A stretch of DNA of 33,217 bases from Pseudomonadota bacterium (GCA_018971725.1 JAGXAE010000009.1:1-33217), one strand, 5' to 3'; shown: positions 7,108 to 15,661, numbered from the stretch's first letter. Notes: generated by a model from the letters alone, not told the origin. Numbers and translations: made by a program.

Positions 7108-8994
7108 TCAAAAGCCGAACATATGGTCCAGCGAAAATCCGTCAGCCTTGTTTTCCAACCCATGGAAACCGAACAGCCGGCAGGTGGCGTCGCGGATAAG
7201 CACATAACCAGCTTCCCCGGCGGAATTTAATGCTGCCGGTGAAAAATACTGCGCGGGCCTGACAAGCTTCGAACCGGAACAGGCGATATGGATGCGCGCT
7301 GTTTCCAACAGAACCCCTTCTGAATCGTAAAGTTCTAGATCCGTACTGGAGTTTTCCACCCAGGACGCCGAAGCCGGATAGATGAGCACGCAAAAACTCT
7401 CGCGCCCGCCGAAGCCGAGCTTCAGGAACAGCCTTGTGGAAAGCCCCGGCGGCTTGCCGGTATAGCTCTGCGGCTCGTTCTTATACGTCATCAGTGTGTT
7501 GAAGATATGTGCGCCGAAGCTGCTTTCCGCGGCGTGGCCGCTAACGCGGTGTTCGAAACGGAATAGCGCGTGCATCCAGCCATCCGCCTCGCCGCCTTCT
7601 CGGAAATCATAGACCAGTTCGGCATGTCCGCCATCCGGCAGCGCATCGGGGGGCAGCACGTCGTCGAGGTCCACGGCGCGGTCATGATTCCGAGCCAGCC
7701 GCCCGAGAAATGTCTCCGCCACTTTCGCGCCGTTCGGTGCGAACACATCCATGCGCAACGGCATGTCGCGTTCAGCCTCCACCATCGGGGTGGGTAGCGC
7801 GATGGTTCTAAAACTTGCGCGTGGCAGCACGGGAAACGGCAACAGATAACCGCGACCCATGGCTGGGTGCATATCCCAGATGCCGGGGTCTGGCTGCAAG
7901 TCGGCGCGTTCCACATTCACATGCGCGATGCGCGTGCGGCCATCACGCACCACCTCGTAACGCGGCCGCACCACATGCATGCCGGAACGCACCTCAAGCT
8001 GCGCTGGCCAGCGAATATCAGGGAACAATTCCGCCACATCCAACGCGCGGGTGGCGAAGGGGGGAATCTCCTCCTCCAGCGCCACGGGCGCGTCGGCCCC
8101 CATGCGGTCCAGCGCCAGACCACCAGGCGGAATGGAAACGCCGTGGCTGTTCTGCACCCACAGGATCACCCGCTCACCCTCACGTGGCGCGGGCAACCCG
8201 GCAAAGCGCGCGGAAGGCCAGGCATTGGCGTCATGCGTGCAGGAAAGCGAGGCGCCGTTATCCGTGGCGTAGGTATCCAGCGCATATTTCACCACATCAT
8301 GCCCCGCCACGCCGATGGCATGAATGAAAAGCTGCCCGGTAAAGGGCTTCAGGCCAAAGCGGGCGCGCACCTCGCGGCTGTCCAGCACATAGCCACCTGG
8401 CCCGGCGGGAGCTTTTTGCGCCCATTCCGCAAGAATCTGCCCGCCCTGGCCGAACAGGATATGCTGGAATAGCACCTCCTTGGCGCCATAACCCGACCAA
8501 TAATTAGCGGTGGTAAGGCGCGTGGCGAAGCGGTCGTCATCGCGGAAGAACACGTAGTTGGTGGCGAAATTCCGCGCCTCCAGGTATCGCCCCGGCACGG
8601 AAAGCCAGGCCTCGGGAAGCTTCACCTCATCCAGCGTGAGCAACTCCGCCCCCGGCGGCAGCAAGCCGCGCAAATGCTGGGCCACACGCCCGGCATCGAA
8701 AGCGGCCATCAGCACGGTGCCAACGCGGGCATGCGGCAGGTCCAGCAGGGCGCGGGCCACATGCCCGGCGCGGATTTGGCCAATGGCTTGCGTGTCCTGC
8801 ACATACAGCCCTTCGATCTCCAGATCCGGGCAAAGGGCGAGCAGCGGGGCGGCGATGCCGTCGGGGTCGAACAAGGCCACCGGCCCGGCACGCTCGGCCA
8901 GGGCCGCCAAAGCGCGCGCCGCCAGCGGGTGGGAAAGCGCCTTGTACACCACGTTGCCGCCGCGCGTATTGTCGAAGGTTTCGATATTCAGCAT
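7108..8994 (-). CDS. Unrecognised conserved-looking 628-residue protein
   Basis: I do not recognise this family. The product is 628 residues with no signal peptide or clear membrane segment, so it is probably cytoplasmic. The N-terminal third alternates hydrophobic strands and short helices (GPVALFDPDGIAAPLLAL, VGTVLMAAFDAGRVAQHL), suggesting an alpha/beta domain. The middle holds TDNGASLSCTHDANAWP and VILWVQNSHGVSIPPGGL. The C-terminal third is rich in beta-type sequence, with MHALFRFEHRVSGHAAESSFGAHIFNT in pieces and a final FHGLENKADGF. I chose ATG 8994, four bases after the stop of the ELM1-like gene; upstream extension in this frame overlaps that gene. Tight coupling suggests the two act together. 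Confidence 0.8.
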   Translation of the reverse strand: MLNIETFDNTRGGNVVYKALSHPLAARALAALAERAGPVALFDPDGIAAPLLALCPDLEIEGLYVQDTQAIGQIRAGHVARALLDLPHARVGTVLMAAFDAGRVAQHLRGLLPPGAELLTLDEVKLPEAWLSVPGRYLEARNFATNYVFFRDDDRFATRLTTANYWSGYGAKEVLFQHILFGQGGQILAEWAQKAPAGPGGYVLDSREVRARFGLKPFTGQLFIHAIGVAGHDVVKYALDTYATDNGASLSCTHDANAWPSARFAGLPAPREGERVILWVQNSHGVSIPPGGLALDRMGADAPVALEEEIPPFATRALDVAELFPDIRWPAQLEVRSGMHVVRPRYEVVRDGRTRIAHVNVERADLQPDPGIWDMHPAMGRGYLLPFPVLPRASFRTIALPTPMVEAERDMPLRMDVFAPNGAKVAETFLGRLARNHDRAVDLDDVLPPDALPDGGHAELVYDFREGGEADGWMHALFRFEHRVSGHAAESSFGAHIFNTLMTYKNEPQSYTGKPPGLSTRLFLKLGFGGRESFCVLIYPASASWVENSSTDLELYDSEGVLLETARIHIACSGSKLVRPAQYFSPAALNSAGEAGYVLIRDATCRLFGFHGLENKADGFSLDHMFGF

Positions 8995-8998
8995 GCGC

Positions 8999-9928
8999 TT
9001 ACAACCCCAAACGACGGCGCAGCTCCTGCCCCGCCCATTCCGTGTCATCCAATGGCGCTGTATCCCACAGCTCCAGCCTTCCGGCAAAATCCCGCACCCG
9101 GCCATCTTGCACCAACGCGTCCATGAAGGCGCCGATACGTGACGATTTCCCCGGTAAGCGCGCCAGAAACACCGGCACGCTGGTGGCCACGGCCTCGGAA
9201 ACCATGGAGACGGAATCCGCCGTGGCGATGATGGCATCGGCACAGGCCAGCATGCCGAAATAGGGGTTCTCGCCCGTGAAATCCCATATCCAGGCACCCA
9301 GCGGCTCCAAGACGGCGCGCAGAATCGCCACCACCTCGGGCGCTGTGCGGCGGGAAGGCGTGATCATCATCCCCGCCCCCTGGCGCATCACATCGGCCAG
9401 TTGGGCGGCCAGCGCTTTCGCCTCCGCCGCCTCGAACCTGTAGCGCCCATTGGAGCCGCCCAGCAGCACTGCCGCCAAGGGCCGGGGCAGATGCGCGAAA
9501 CGCGGCGCCCATATCTCCTTTTCCGCCGCCAGCCGCGCTTGCGTGACGCGATGCAAGGCCGTGCGGGTGACGATCACGTTTGGTCCCTCAATCCCGTCAT
9601 GCCGCCCGGCGAGAATCGCATCGAACCGCGAAAGCGCCATGCGTGGATGCTGGATGGCCACGGCCCTCGCATCCTTGCCACGCAGCGCCGCCGCCACGCG
9701 TGCCCCCGCCCCGCCGGCGCCGATGACCACCGGCGGCAAGGGTAGGGCGAAAAGCGCCGCATCCACCGCCCAGCGCGGGTTGAACCAGAAATTGGTGGGG
9801 ATGTGCCGCCAGAGCGGGCGAAAGCCCAAAGGCAGAAAATTCGGGGCGAACCCCGCCGCCTCGGCCAGACCCAGGGCCTGGGCACGCAGCCCCGCGAGAT
9901 CCGTGCAAATAATGCGCGCTTCAACCAT
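8999..9928 (-). CDS. ELM1-family (DUF1022) putative glycosyltransferase-like protein
   Basis: A 309-residue member of the 'mitochondrial fission ELM1' family (DUF1022), common in alphaproteobacteria and related to plant ELM1. The fold looks like GT-B: ICTDLAGLRAQALGLAEA at the N-terminus, VIGAGGAGARVAAALRG near residue 87, VLLGGSNGRYRF near 153, then MMITPSRRTAPEV, and the closing TADSVSMVSEAVATSVPVF, which resembles the nucleotide-sugar acceptor helix of GT-B enzymes. Bacterial function is not established. ATG 9928 fits the family start; a GTG at 9982 would add 18 residues. It is the first gene of a two-gene unit with the unknown protein ending at 7108. Confidence 0.85.
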   Translation of the reverse strand: MVEARIICTDLAGLRAQALGLAEAAGFAPNFLPLGFRPLWRHIPTNFWFNPRWAVDAALFALPLPPVVIGAGGAGARVAAALRGKDARAVAIQHPRMALSRFDAILAGRHDGIEGPNVIVTRTALHRVTQARLAAEKEIWAPRFAHLPRPLAAVLLGGSNGRYRFEAAEAKALAAQLADVMRQGAGMMITPSRRTAPEVVAILRAVLEPLGAWIWDFTGENPYFGMLACADAIIATADSVSMVSEAVATSVPVFLARLPGKSSRIGAFMDALVQDGRVRDFAGRLELWDTAPLDDTEWAGQELRRRLGL

Positions 9929-10010
9929 GTTGCATGCGGCTTTGCGGTGCGCGGCGCGCAACGTCAACCCGGCGGATTGCACGGCACCATGGCTCAGCTA
10001 GAGTGGCGGC

Positions 10011-11000
10011 ATGAGTTCCGGGTCCACGCCTGTACCCTCAATTGCCCCACCGCCGGGGCTGCCGGTGTTTCCGGTGAACATCGCCGCGCCGGATTTGTCG
10101 CCTTATGTGGCGGGCAATACCGGCATTCCCGGATTCACCATCCTGGAGTCCGGGATTGACGGGCCGCATGTGGTACTGGTTTCGTTAATTCATGGCAACG
10201 AATTTGCCGGCGCCATCGCGCTGGCCGAACTGCTTGCGGAAAACTTCAAACCACTCCGGGGAAAACTCACGCTCGGCTTCGCTAACCTCGCCGCCTATAC
10301 GCGGTTCGACCCCGCGAACCCCGTCGCCTCACGTTTTGTGGAAGAGGATTTGAACCGGGTGTGGGACGACTTCACCTTGTTCGGCGTGCGCCGCTCGGCG
10401 GAGCTGGACAGGGCGCGGGAGATAAAGCCGATAATCGACTCGGCTGATATTCTGCTCGACCTGCATTCGATGCTTTGGCCCGCCGACCCCGTGTTGCTAT
10501 GCGGCGCCGGGCCCCGCGGCCGGGCGCTGGGCCTGGCGGTGGGCACACCGGCGCTGGTGGTGGCGGATACGGGGCATGCGGGCGGCAAGCGGCTAATCGA
10601 TTACGGGCGCTTCACCGAGGGCTCGCCGCAGGGTGCGGCCTGCCTGCTGGTGGAAGCCGGGCAGCACTGGCACCAGGAGGCCGTGGAGCAGAGCCGGGCC
10701 ACCATCAGCGCCGTACTGCGCCATGCCGGCATGCTGCACGGCGCCTGCCCCGCGCAAGCAGGCCGCTTCGCCGAGGTGGTACAGCTTGTCACCGCGCGCA
10801 CGAACCGTTTCGTATTCGTGCGAGATTTCCGTGGCGGCGAGATCATTCCCGAGGCGGGCACGCTCATCGCGCATGATGGCGATGAGGAGATCCGCACGCC
10901 GGAGGACAACCTCATCATGGTGATGCCGAGCCTGAAGGTCAGCCATGGCCACACGGCGGTCAGGCTGGCCCGGGCCTGCCCGGTTCAGTCGCCGCGATAG
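10011..11000 (+). CDS. Succinylglutamate desuccinylase/aspartoacylase family zinc acylase
   Basis: A 329-residue M14-like metal-dependent acylase of the AstE/AspA family, which removes acyl groups from amino acids. The zinc ligands are seen as HGNE (His61, Glu64) and DLHSM (His152). The substrate-binding EEDLNRVW lies at about 111-118, and the catalytic Glu215 in LVEAGQHW. The C-terminal domain from about 245 has the usual beta-rich form. No astABCD genes are near, so arginine catabolism is not supported and the substrate is open. It starts 82 bases from the divergent ELM1-like gene. Its last 16 bases overlap the 3' end of the convergent CLC gene. Confidence 0.9.
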   Translation: MSSGSTPVPSIAPPPGLPVFPVNIAAPDLSPYVAGNTGIPGFTILESGIDGPHVVLVSLIHGNEFAGAIALAELLAENFKPLRGKLTLGFANLAAYTRFDPANPVASRFVEEDLNRVWDDFTLFGVRRSAELDRAREIKPIIDSADILLDLHSMLWPADPVLLCGAGPRGRALGLAVGTPALVVADTGHAGGKRLIDYGRFTEGSPQGAACLLVEAGQHWHQEAVEQSRATISAVLRHAGMLHGACPAQAGRFAEVVQLVTARTNRFVFVRDFRGGEIIPEAGTLIAHDGDEEIRTPEDNLIMVMPSLKVSHGHTAVRLARACPVQSPR

Positions 11001-12838
11001 GCGGAAACCGTATCGGCCACGCTATCGGCCACGTTCTCCTTGGTAATAACGCCGCGAATGTCGGCCCCCCTGGGCACCGCCACGCCATCGCGCACCACCA
11101 CCGCCATGATGGCAGCCTTGCTCCAAATGCGGCGGATGACCTCGAAGGCGATGCTGGCCTCACGCACCACAACGAATTGCGGGCTGGCAAGCTCTCCCAA
11201 CGTCAAATCGCGCTCGGTTTCCGCCAACCCCCGCCGCAGCGCCGTGTTGATCCGCAGAACGCCTTTGATGTGGCCATTTTCGGTCACCACCACATAGCGC
11301 ATCTGGCCGGTTTCCTCTTCGGCGCTCAGGAACGCCTCGAATGTGGTATCGGCAGGCAGCACCTGCGCGTTGCGCTCCATCACATCCGCGGCGCGGCGTA
11401 CCAGAAACATATTGGCATGACGGGTTTGGGGTATGGAATGTCCGCGCCCGGCCAGCTTGATGGTGTAGATATTCTCGCCCGAAAGCCGGCGCCGCACGCT
11501 TACCGCCACCGCCACCGCCACGATCATCGGCATCACGATGCTGTAATCGCGCGTCATCTCGAAAATCATCGTCACCGCCGTAATAACCGCTCCGGTGCCG
11601 CCGCCCACCATTGCCGCCATACCCACCATGGCGAAACTCGGCACGTCGATAGGCAGAGGCAGATGCATGGCGCGCAACGCAGCCGCGAAAGCACCGCCAA
11701 TGGCCGCGCCCATGAACAAGGAGGGTGAGAAAATGCCGCCGGAGGAGCCGGAGCCAAGGCTGACGGAGGTGGCGGTGAGCTTGGCCGCGAACAGCAGCAG
11801 CATGAAGCCCGCCAGCGGCAGCAAATGCAGCGGCAACTGCCCGGTGAGAATCGCCTCGATGGTGCCATAGCCAACGCCTTCGACGTAATAATGCCCGAAG
11901 CAAAGCAGAAGCAGATAGAACAGCAGCCCCACCAGAGCCATGCCAGCGGCGTGCCGCGCATAACGGTTGGGGATATGCTCAAAAATATCCTCCGCGAAGT
12001 GCAGGCCGCGGATGAAGCCGGTTGCCGCGACGCCGATGAACACCCCCAGCACCGCGAACAGCAGCAGCGTGACGGCCGCTTCCGGGCTGGTGCCCATCGG
12101 CGCCAAAGGCGGCACCAAAAAGGCCGGCTGATCACCAAAAAACGCGCGCCCGACGAACGTGGCGGCACCCGTGGCCAGCGCCACCGGCAGGAAGGAGGTG
12201 ACGCCGATTTCCGGCATCATCAGCTCAATGGCGAACATCACCCCGCCAATGGGCGTGTTGAAGGTGGCGGCAATGCCCGCCCCGGCGCCAGACGCCACCA
12301 GGATGATGCGCTGCTCGGCCGGCATGCGGATGATCTGCCCCAGCGTGGAGCCGAAGGCCGAGCCGATCTGGATGATCGGCCCCTCGCGCCCTACCGCCGC
12401 ACCCGTACCAATGGCAACCGCCGAGGCCACGGATTTAACCGCAGCCACCACCGGGCGGATGATGCCGTTTTTGTAGAAGATGGAATCCATCACCTCCGGC
12501 ACGCCATGCCCGCGCGCTTCCGGCGCGAAGTTCACAACGAGAAAAGTAACGATGAGCCCGCCAATGACCGGCGCGAGAATAATGCCAACACCCCAGGGCG
12601 AAGCCGGGGTGAAATGGTTGGCGTCATAACGCCAATTGAACTGACCCAGAAACGCGATGTTGTGGATGAGGCCGATGAGGGCGCGAAAGGCCGCCGCGCC
12701 AGCGCCTGTGAAAATCCCTAGTCCCAGCGCCAGAAGCGACAAGTTGACGAGGCCCAGCCCCCCCCCCCGCGGTATGCCCGCTTCCGCATGCGCGGCTACA
12801 GGAGAAGGAAGAACGTTTCCAGCGTTTTTGTTTTCCAT
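10985..12838 (-). CDS. CLC-family chloride channel/transporter with CBS domains
   Basis: A 617-residue CLC protein with about ten or more membrane helices and two C-terminal CBS domains (about 478-617). Ion-path motifs are GHGVP (110-114, canonical GSGIP), GREGP with the gating Glu152, and GGIFSPSL near 368. The position matching the internal proton-pathway Glu203 of E. coli ClcA is Leu206 (AIELMM against IIEEMR), so classical 2Cl-/H+ exchange is uncertain. CBS domains usually sense adenine nucleotides. Codons 24-27 contain an 11-G run. The ATG at 12838 is used because it reads into the domain; a better-placed ATG at 12848 is out of frame. The 3' end overlaps the convergent acylase gene. Confidence 0.93.
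   Translation of the reverse strand: MENKNAGNVLPSPVAAHAEAGIPRGGGLGLVNLSLLALGLGIFTGAGAAAFRALIGLIHNIAFLGQFNWRYDANHFTPASPWGVGIILAPVIGGLIVTFLVVNFAPEARGHGVPEVMDSIFYKNGIIRPVVAAVKSVASAVAIGTGAAVGREGPIIQIGSAFGSTLGQIIRMPAEQRIILVASGAGAGIAATFNTPIGGVMFAIELMMPEIGVTSFLPVALATGAATFVGRAFFGDQPAFLVPPLAPMGTSPEAAVTLLLFAVLGVFIGVAATGFIRGLHFAEDIFEHIPNRYARHAAGMALVGLLFYLLLLCFGHYYVEGVGYGTIEAILTGQLPLHLLPLAGFMLLLFAAKLTATSVSLGSGSSGGIFSPSLFMGAAIGGAFAAALRAMHLPLPIDVPSFAMVGMAAMVGGGTGAVITAVTMIFEMTRDYSIVMPMIVAVAVAVSVRRRLSGENIYTIKLAGRGHSIPQTRHANMFLVRRAADVMERNAQVLPADTTFEAFLSAEEETGQMRYVVVTENGHIKGVLRINTALRRGLAETERDLTLGELASPQFVVVREASIAFEVIRRIWSKAAIMAVVVRDGVAVPRGADIRGVITKENVADSVADTVSAYRGD
12758..12768 (-). repeat. Eleven-base G homopolymer in the CLC coding start
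   Basis: The minus strand has 11 consecutive G residues covering codons 24-27 (Arg-Gly-Gly-Gly) of the CLC gene. Runs of this length are prone to slippage in replication and also to sequencing error. The current length keeps the ATG at 12838 in frame. A second ATG at 12848 has GGGGG five bases upstream and would be in frame with 10 or 13 G. Confidence 0.9.
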
Positions 12839-12923
12839 GGGCCGGCATATTCACCCCCGATTCGAAAAACCGCAACCGCAACGTGCCCACTAAGCACGGC
12901 GCCGCACCATCATGTGGATTAAT

Positions 12924-13016
12924 CTGAAATCATCGCACTCCCCTCAATTATTTAGAGGGCGATTCAGATTTCAGCTTCGCTCGTAGGCGCGCGAACCTGA
13001 AATCATCGCACTCTAG
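12924..13016. repeat. Interspersed hairpin repeat, copy 1
   Basis: The core at 12952-13016 is a long imperfect palindrome that matches copy 2 at 16171-16236 over nearly its full length. The arms are GATTTCAG and CTGAAATC, with an inner CGCTCG/CGCGCG stem. A 17-base word CTGAAATCATCGCACTC occurs twice as a perfect direct repeat, at 12924-12940 and 12997-13013. The right end CTCTAG supplies the TAG stop of the inositol-monophosphatase-family gene. It lies between two minus-strand genes. Confidence 0.85.
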
Positions 13017-13831
13017 CGCAAAAGCGCGTCCGCCAGAGCGTTCCAGCTCGCCTCATCCGGCGCCAGCAAGAGCCCGCCATCCGTCATCGAGGGGCGGTAA
13101 GCGGACCCATCGTAATGCCGCGCATAACCGCCCGCCTCGCGGTGCAGCAACACACCCGCCGCATGGTCCCAGGGCAGCAATTTGCGGAACATCTGCACAT
13201 GGCAATGCCCGGCCGCCAGCATACGGTATTGGTGCGCGGCGCAGCGGTAATCTGTCACCGCGGCCAGCTTGTCGAGCCGCTGGAGCACGTGGGAGCGCAG
13301 CGGTTCTTGCAAGAACCGCCAGGACATGGAGCCCACCATTCCGCTCACCGGCACGGGTGCTGCCACCTGCATGCGGCGGCGCGTGCCATCGGCGGCAACA
13401 AGCCAGGCGCCCTGCCCCTTCAGCGCAACGGCGCAATCATCGCCGAAGGGGTCGTAGATGAAGCCGGCCAGAATCTCATCCGCCTCCACCAATGCGGCCA
13501 TCACGCCGAACAATGGCAGCTCGGCGGCAAAATTCGCGGTGCCGTCAATCGGGTCCAGGATCCACACGCGGCCCGGTTCAAGCAGCCGCTCGAGGCGCGC
13601 GGCGCCGCTCGCCACCGCCTCCTCGCCGATCACGTCATCGCCGGGGAACAGTTTGTGCAACCCCGCCTTCAAAGCTTTTTCCGCCGCCTCGTCGGCGATG
13701 GTCACCGGGTCCAGCGGCCCAGCTTTGGTGCGCACATCCTCCGGTGCCAGCTTCTTGAACCGGCTGAGAATCTCGGTCTTCGCCACATGGCGCAGCAGGC
13801 CGATGACGGCTTCCGCCTCACAATTGTTCAC
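13013..13831 (-). CDS. Inositol monophosphatase family phosphatase
   Basis: A 272-residue Mg-dependent phosphatase of the IMPase superfamily. The metal and catalytic motifs are intact: DPVTIADEAAE near 41-51, GEEAV (Glu70/71), WILDPIDGTANF (Asp93, Asp96), and WDHAAGVLLHREAGG (Asp222). Members hydrolyse inositol phosphate, PAP/PAPS or histidinol phosphate; sequence alone does not choose between them. The start is a GTG at 13831 that overlaps the hflX stop (GTGA), so it is probably translated with hfq-hflX. The TAG stop is formed by the end of a repeat element, which may have trimmed or replaced the original 3' end. Confidence 0.93.
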   Translation of the reverse strand: MNNCEAEAVIGLLRHVAKTEILSRFKKLAPEDVRTKAGPLDPVTIADEAAEKALKAGLHKLFPGDDVIGEEAVASGAARLERLLEPGRVWILDPIDGTANFAAELPLFGVMAALVEADEILAGFIYDPFGDDCAVALKGQGAWLVAADGTRRRMQVAAPVPVSGMVGSMSWRFLQEPLRSHVLQRLDKLAAVTDYRCAAHQYRMLAAGHCHVQMFRKLLPWDHAAGVLLHREAGGYARHYDGSAYRPSMTDGGLLLAPDEASWNALADALLR

Positions 13832-15108
13832 AGAGCTTCAAACCTCGCCTTATCGGCGGCGGAAAGCCGGACCTCGACCCGCACAAGCGTCTCGCCATCT
13901 TCGCGGGTCAGCACCTCGCCATGGCGGTAGAGCCAGGCGATCCGCGCGCCATCGGAAACCGGCACCTCCAGCGTGAACACCTCCAACGCGGCGGCAAGGC
14001 GCTCGTCTATTTCAGCGAGCAGGCGTGGCAGCCCCTCGCCGGTGAGGGCGGAGACCGCGATGCCTTCGCCCTGCACCACATGCGAGATGCCGCCCAGCAC
14101 ATCCGCCTTGTTCAAAACCTCCAGCGTGCGGGCGGGCCAACCTTCATCCACCGCGCCATCCTTGGCCATGCGATCCAGCACATTGCGCACATCCTTGGCC
14201 TGCGCCTCGGTGTCCGGGTGGGAAACATCCCGCACATGCAACAACAGGTCCGCCTCCGCCACTTCCTCCAGCGTGGCGCGGAAGGCGGCCACAAGCTCGG
14301 TCGGCAGTTCGGAGATGAAGCCCACAGTGTCCGAGAGGATGATGTTGCGGCCGGATGGCAGGGTGAGCCCGCGCATGGTGGGGTCGAGCGTCGCGAAAAG
14401 CTGATCCTCGGCCATCACCGTTGCCCCGGTGAGCGCGTTGAATAGGGTCGATTTACCCGCATTGGTGTAGCCCACCAACGCCACGATCGGGTACGGCACC
14501 TTCTTGCGCGCGCCGCGATGCAGCCCGCGGGTACGGCGCACATCCTCAAGCTCGGCCTTCAGCCGCACAATCCGGTCACCGATCAAGCGCCTGTCGGCCT
14601 CGATCTGCGTCTCGCCCGGGCCGCCGAGGAAGCCGAAGCCACCGCGCTGGCGCTCCAAGTGGGTCCAGGATCGCACAAGCCGCGAACGCTGATATTCCAG
14701 ATGCGCCAGCTCCACCTGCAAGGCGCCTTCACGCGTACGGGCGCGTTCACCGAAAATGTCGAGGATCAGCCCGGTGCGGTCGATTACCTTCGCGCCCCAG
14801 GCTTTTTCCAGGTTGCGCTGCTGTACGGGCGTGAGGGTGGCGTCCACCACCACCACATCAACCATGGCATCCCGCAGGGCGGCACCCGCCATTTCCACCT
14901 GTCCACGGCCCAGCAAGGTGGCGGGGGTCAGGCTGCGGAGCTGGAACACATGCTCGTACACGATGACAAGCCCGATGGACGCGGCAAGCCCCACCGCCTC
15001 GGCCAGCCGCGCCTCGGCGGAACGGCTTTGCCCAGCCGCGAAGGCGGCCTGCTTATCCCACGGTAGAACTATGGCGGCCCGGCTTGGCGGGGGCGCGGTC
15101 TCCTTCAT
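13828..15108 (-). CDS. hflX: Ribosome-associated GTPase HflX
   Basis: HflX binds the ribosome and splits stalled or heat-damaged 70S particles using GTP. The 426-residue protein has the HflX N-terminal domain (to about 150), the glycine-rich linker GGFGFLGGPGETQIE (156-170), then the G domain. GTPase motifs are GYTNAGKST (213-221), DTVGF (260-264), NKAD (333-336) and SALTG (353-357). A C-terminal domain completes the usual length. It follows hfq by 16 bases, the order common in proteobacteria, and overlaps the next phosphatase gene. Confidence 0.97.
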   Translation of the reverse strand: MKETAPPPSRAAIVLPWDKQAAFAAGQSRSAEARLAEAVGLAASIGLVIVYEHVFQLRSLTPATLLGRGQVEMAGAALRDAMVDVVVVDATLTPVQQRNLEKAWGAKVIDRTGLILDIFGERARTREGALQVELAHLEYQRSRLVRSWTHLERQRGGFGFLGGPGETQIEADRRLIGDRIVRLKAELEDVRRTRGLHRGARKKVPYPIVALVGYTNAGKSTLFNALTGATVMAEDQLFATLDPTMRGLTLPSGRNIILSDTVGFISELPTELVAAFRATLEEVAEADLLLHVRDVSHPDTEAQAKDVRNVLDRMAKDGAVDEGWPARTLEVLNKADVLGGISHVVQGEGIAVSALTGEGLPRLLAEIDERLAAALEVFTLEVPVSDGARIAWLYRHGEVLTREDGETLVRVEVRLSAADKARFEAL

Positions 15109-15124
15109 CCCGCCATCCCGCGCA

Positions 15125-15454
15125 TCAATCCTCGGCTTCCGGGTCGTATTGCGGCTCTGGCGCGCGATTCAGCTTCAGCGTGCCCGGACCACCCTCGGCG
15201 GTTGGCGCGGCGCCTTCGGCGCGGCCACCCTCGAACAGCATGATCGGCGCGCCGGGCATAACGGTGCTGATGGCGTGTTTATAGACCAGCTGGGTGTGGC
15301 CATCCCGGCGCAGCAGCACCGAGAAATTGTCGAACCAGGTAATGACGCCCTGCAACTTCACGCCATTGACCAGGAACACCGTGACCGGCGTCTTGCTCTT
15401 GCGCACATGGTTCAGAAACACGTCCTGCACATTTTGCGATTTTTCGTTTGCCAC
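15125..15454 (-). CDS. hfq: RNA chaperone Hfq
   Basis: Hfq is a hexameric Sm-like protein that pairs small RNAs with mRNAs. The Sm1 region reads [20 protein letters not shown] (27-46) and the Sm2 hallmark YKHAIST lies at 58-64. The core ends near 74, followed by a Gly/Pro/Glu-rich tail to residue 109 that is longer than in many alphaproteobacteria and ends acidic. The start is GTG 15454 with AAGGGG nine bases upstream. hflX follows, and mntR is divergent. A small perfect hairpin and a likely promoter lie in the leader. Confidence 0.97.
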   Translation of the reverse strand: MANEKSQNVQDVFLNHVRKSKTPVTVFLVNGVKLQGVITWFDNFSVLLRRDGHTQLVYKHAISTVMPGAPIMLFEGGRAEGAAPTAEGGPGTLKLNRAPEPQYDPEAED

Positions 15455-15478
15455 GGCGGCATACCCCTTATGTTTTTG

Positions 15479-15498
15479 TCGCCCGCATTTTCGGGCGA
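15479..15498 (-). promoter_or_regulatory. Perfect hairpin in the hfq 5' leader
   Basis: Seven-base arms TCGCCCG and CGGGCGA flank a six-base loop, 25 bases upstream of the hfq GTG. In the hfq transcript it would sit just before the ribosome site AAGGGG. There is no U-run, so it is not a terminator. It could affect translation or RNA stability, for example Hfq autocontrol; that role is inference. Confidence 0.5.
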
Positions 15499-15562
15499 GT
15501 GATCAATCCGTTGTAAAAAAGCTCAAGTTAAGCGGCTGCGTGGCGCATACCGCTGAGTTTTA

Positions 15563-15590
15563 AGTATAGCGAGATTGTGCAACGCGACAA
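15563..15590 (-). promoter_or_regulatory. Candidate sigma-70 promoter of hfq
   Basis: On the minus strand, TTGTCG (15590-15585) and TATACT (15568-15563) are separated by 16 bases. The -10 is five of six to consensus; the -35 keeps TTG only. It would give a leader of roughly 100 bases containing the hairpin at 15479-15498. Confidence 0.45.
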
Positions 15591-15661
15591 CACCACTTAC
15601 CGGACTTGCCAGCATGGGGCTTTTCCCGCAATTCATGCCGGATACCGGAGTCCGCCATAAA

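Noticed and set aside
8995-9297. Upstream extension of the 628-residue protein to 9297
   Set aside because: The extra 101 codons overlap the ELM1-like gene in another frame and are rich in Arg, Pro, Ser and Trp, as in shadow frames.
15479-15498. hfq leader hairpin as a transcription terminator
   Set aside because: No U-run follows on either strand.
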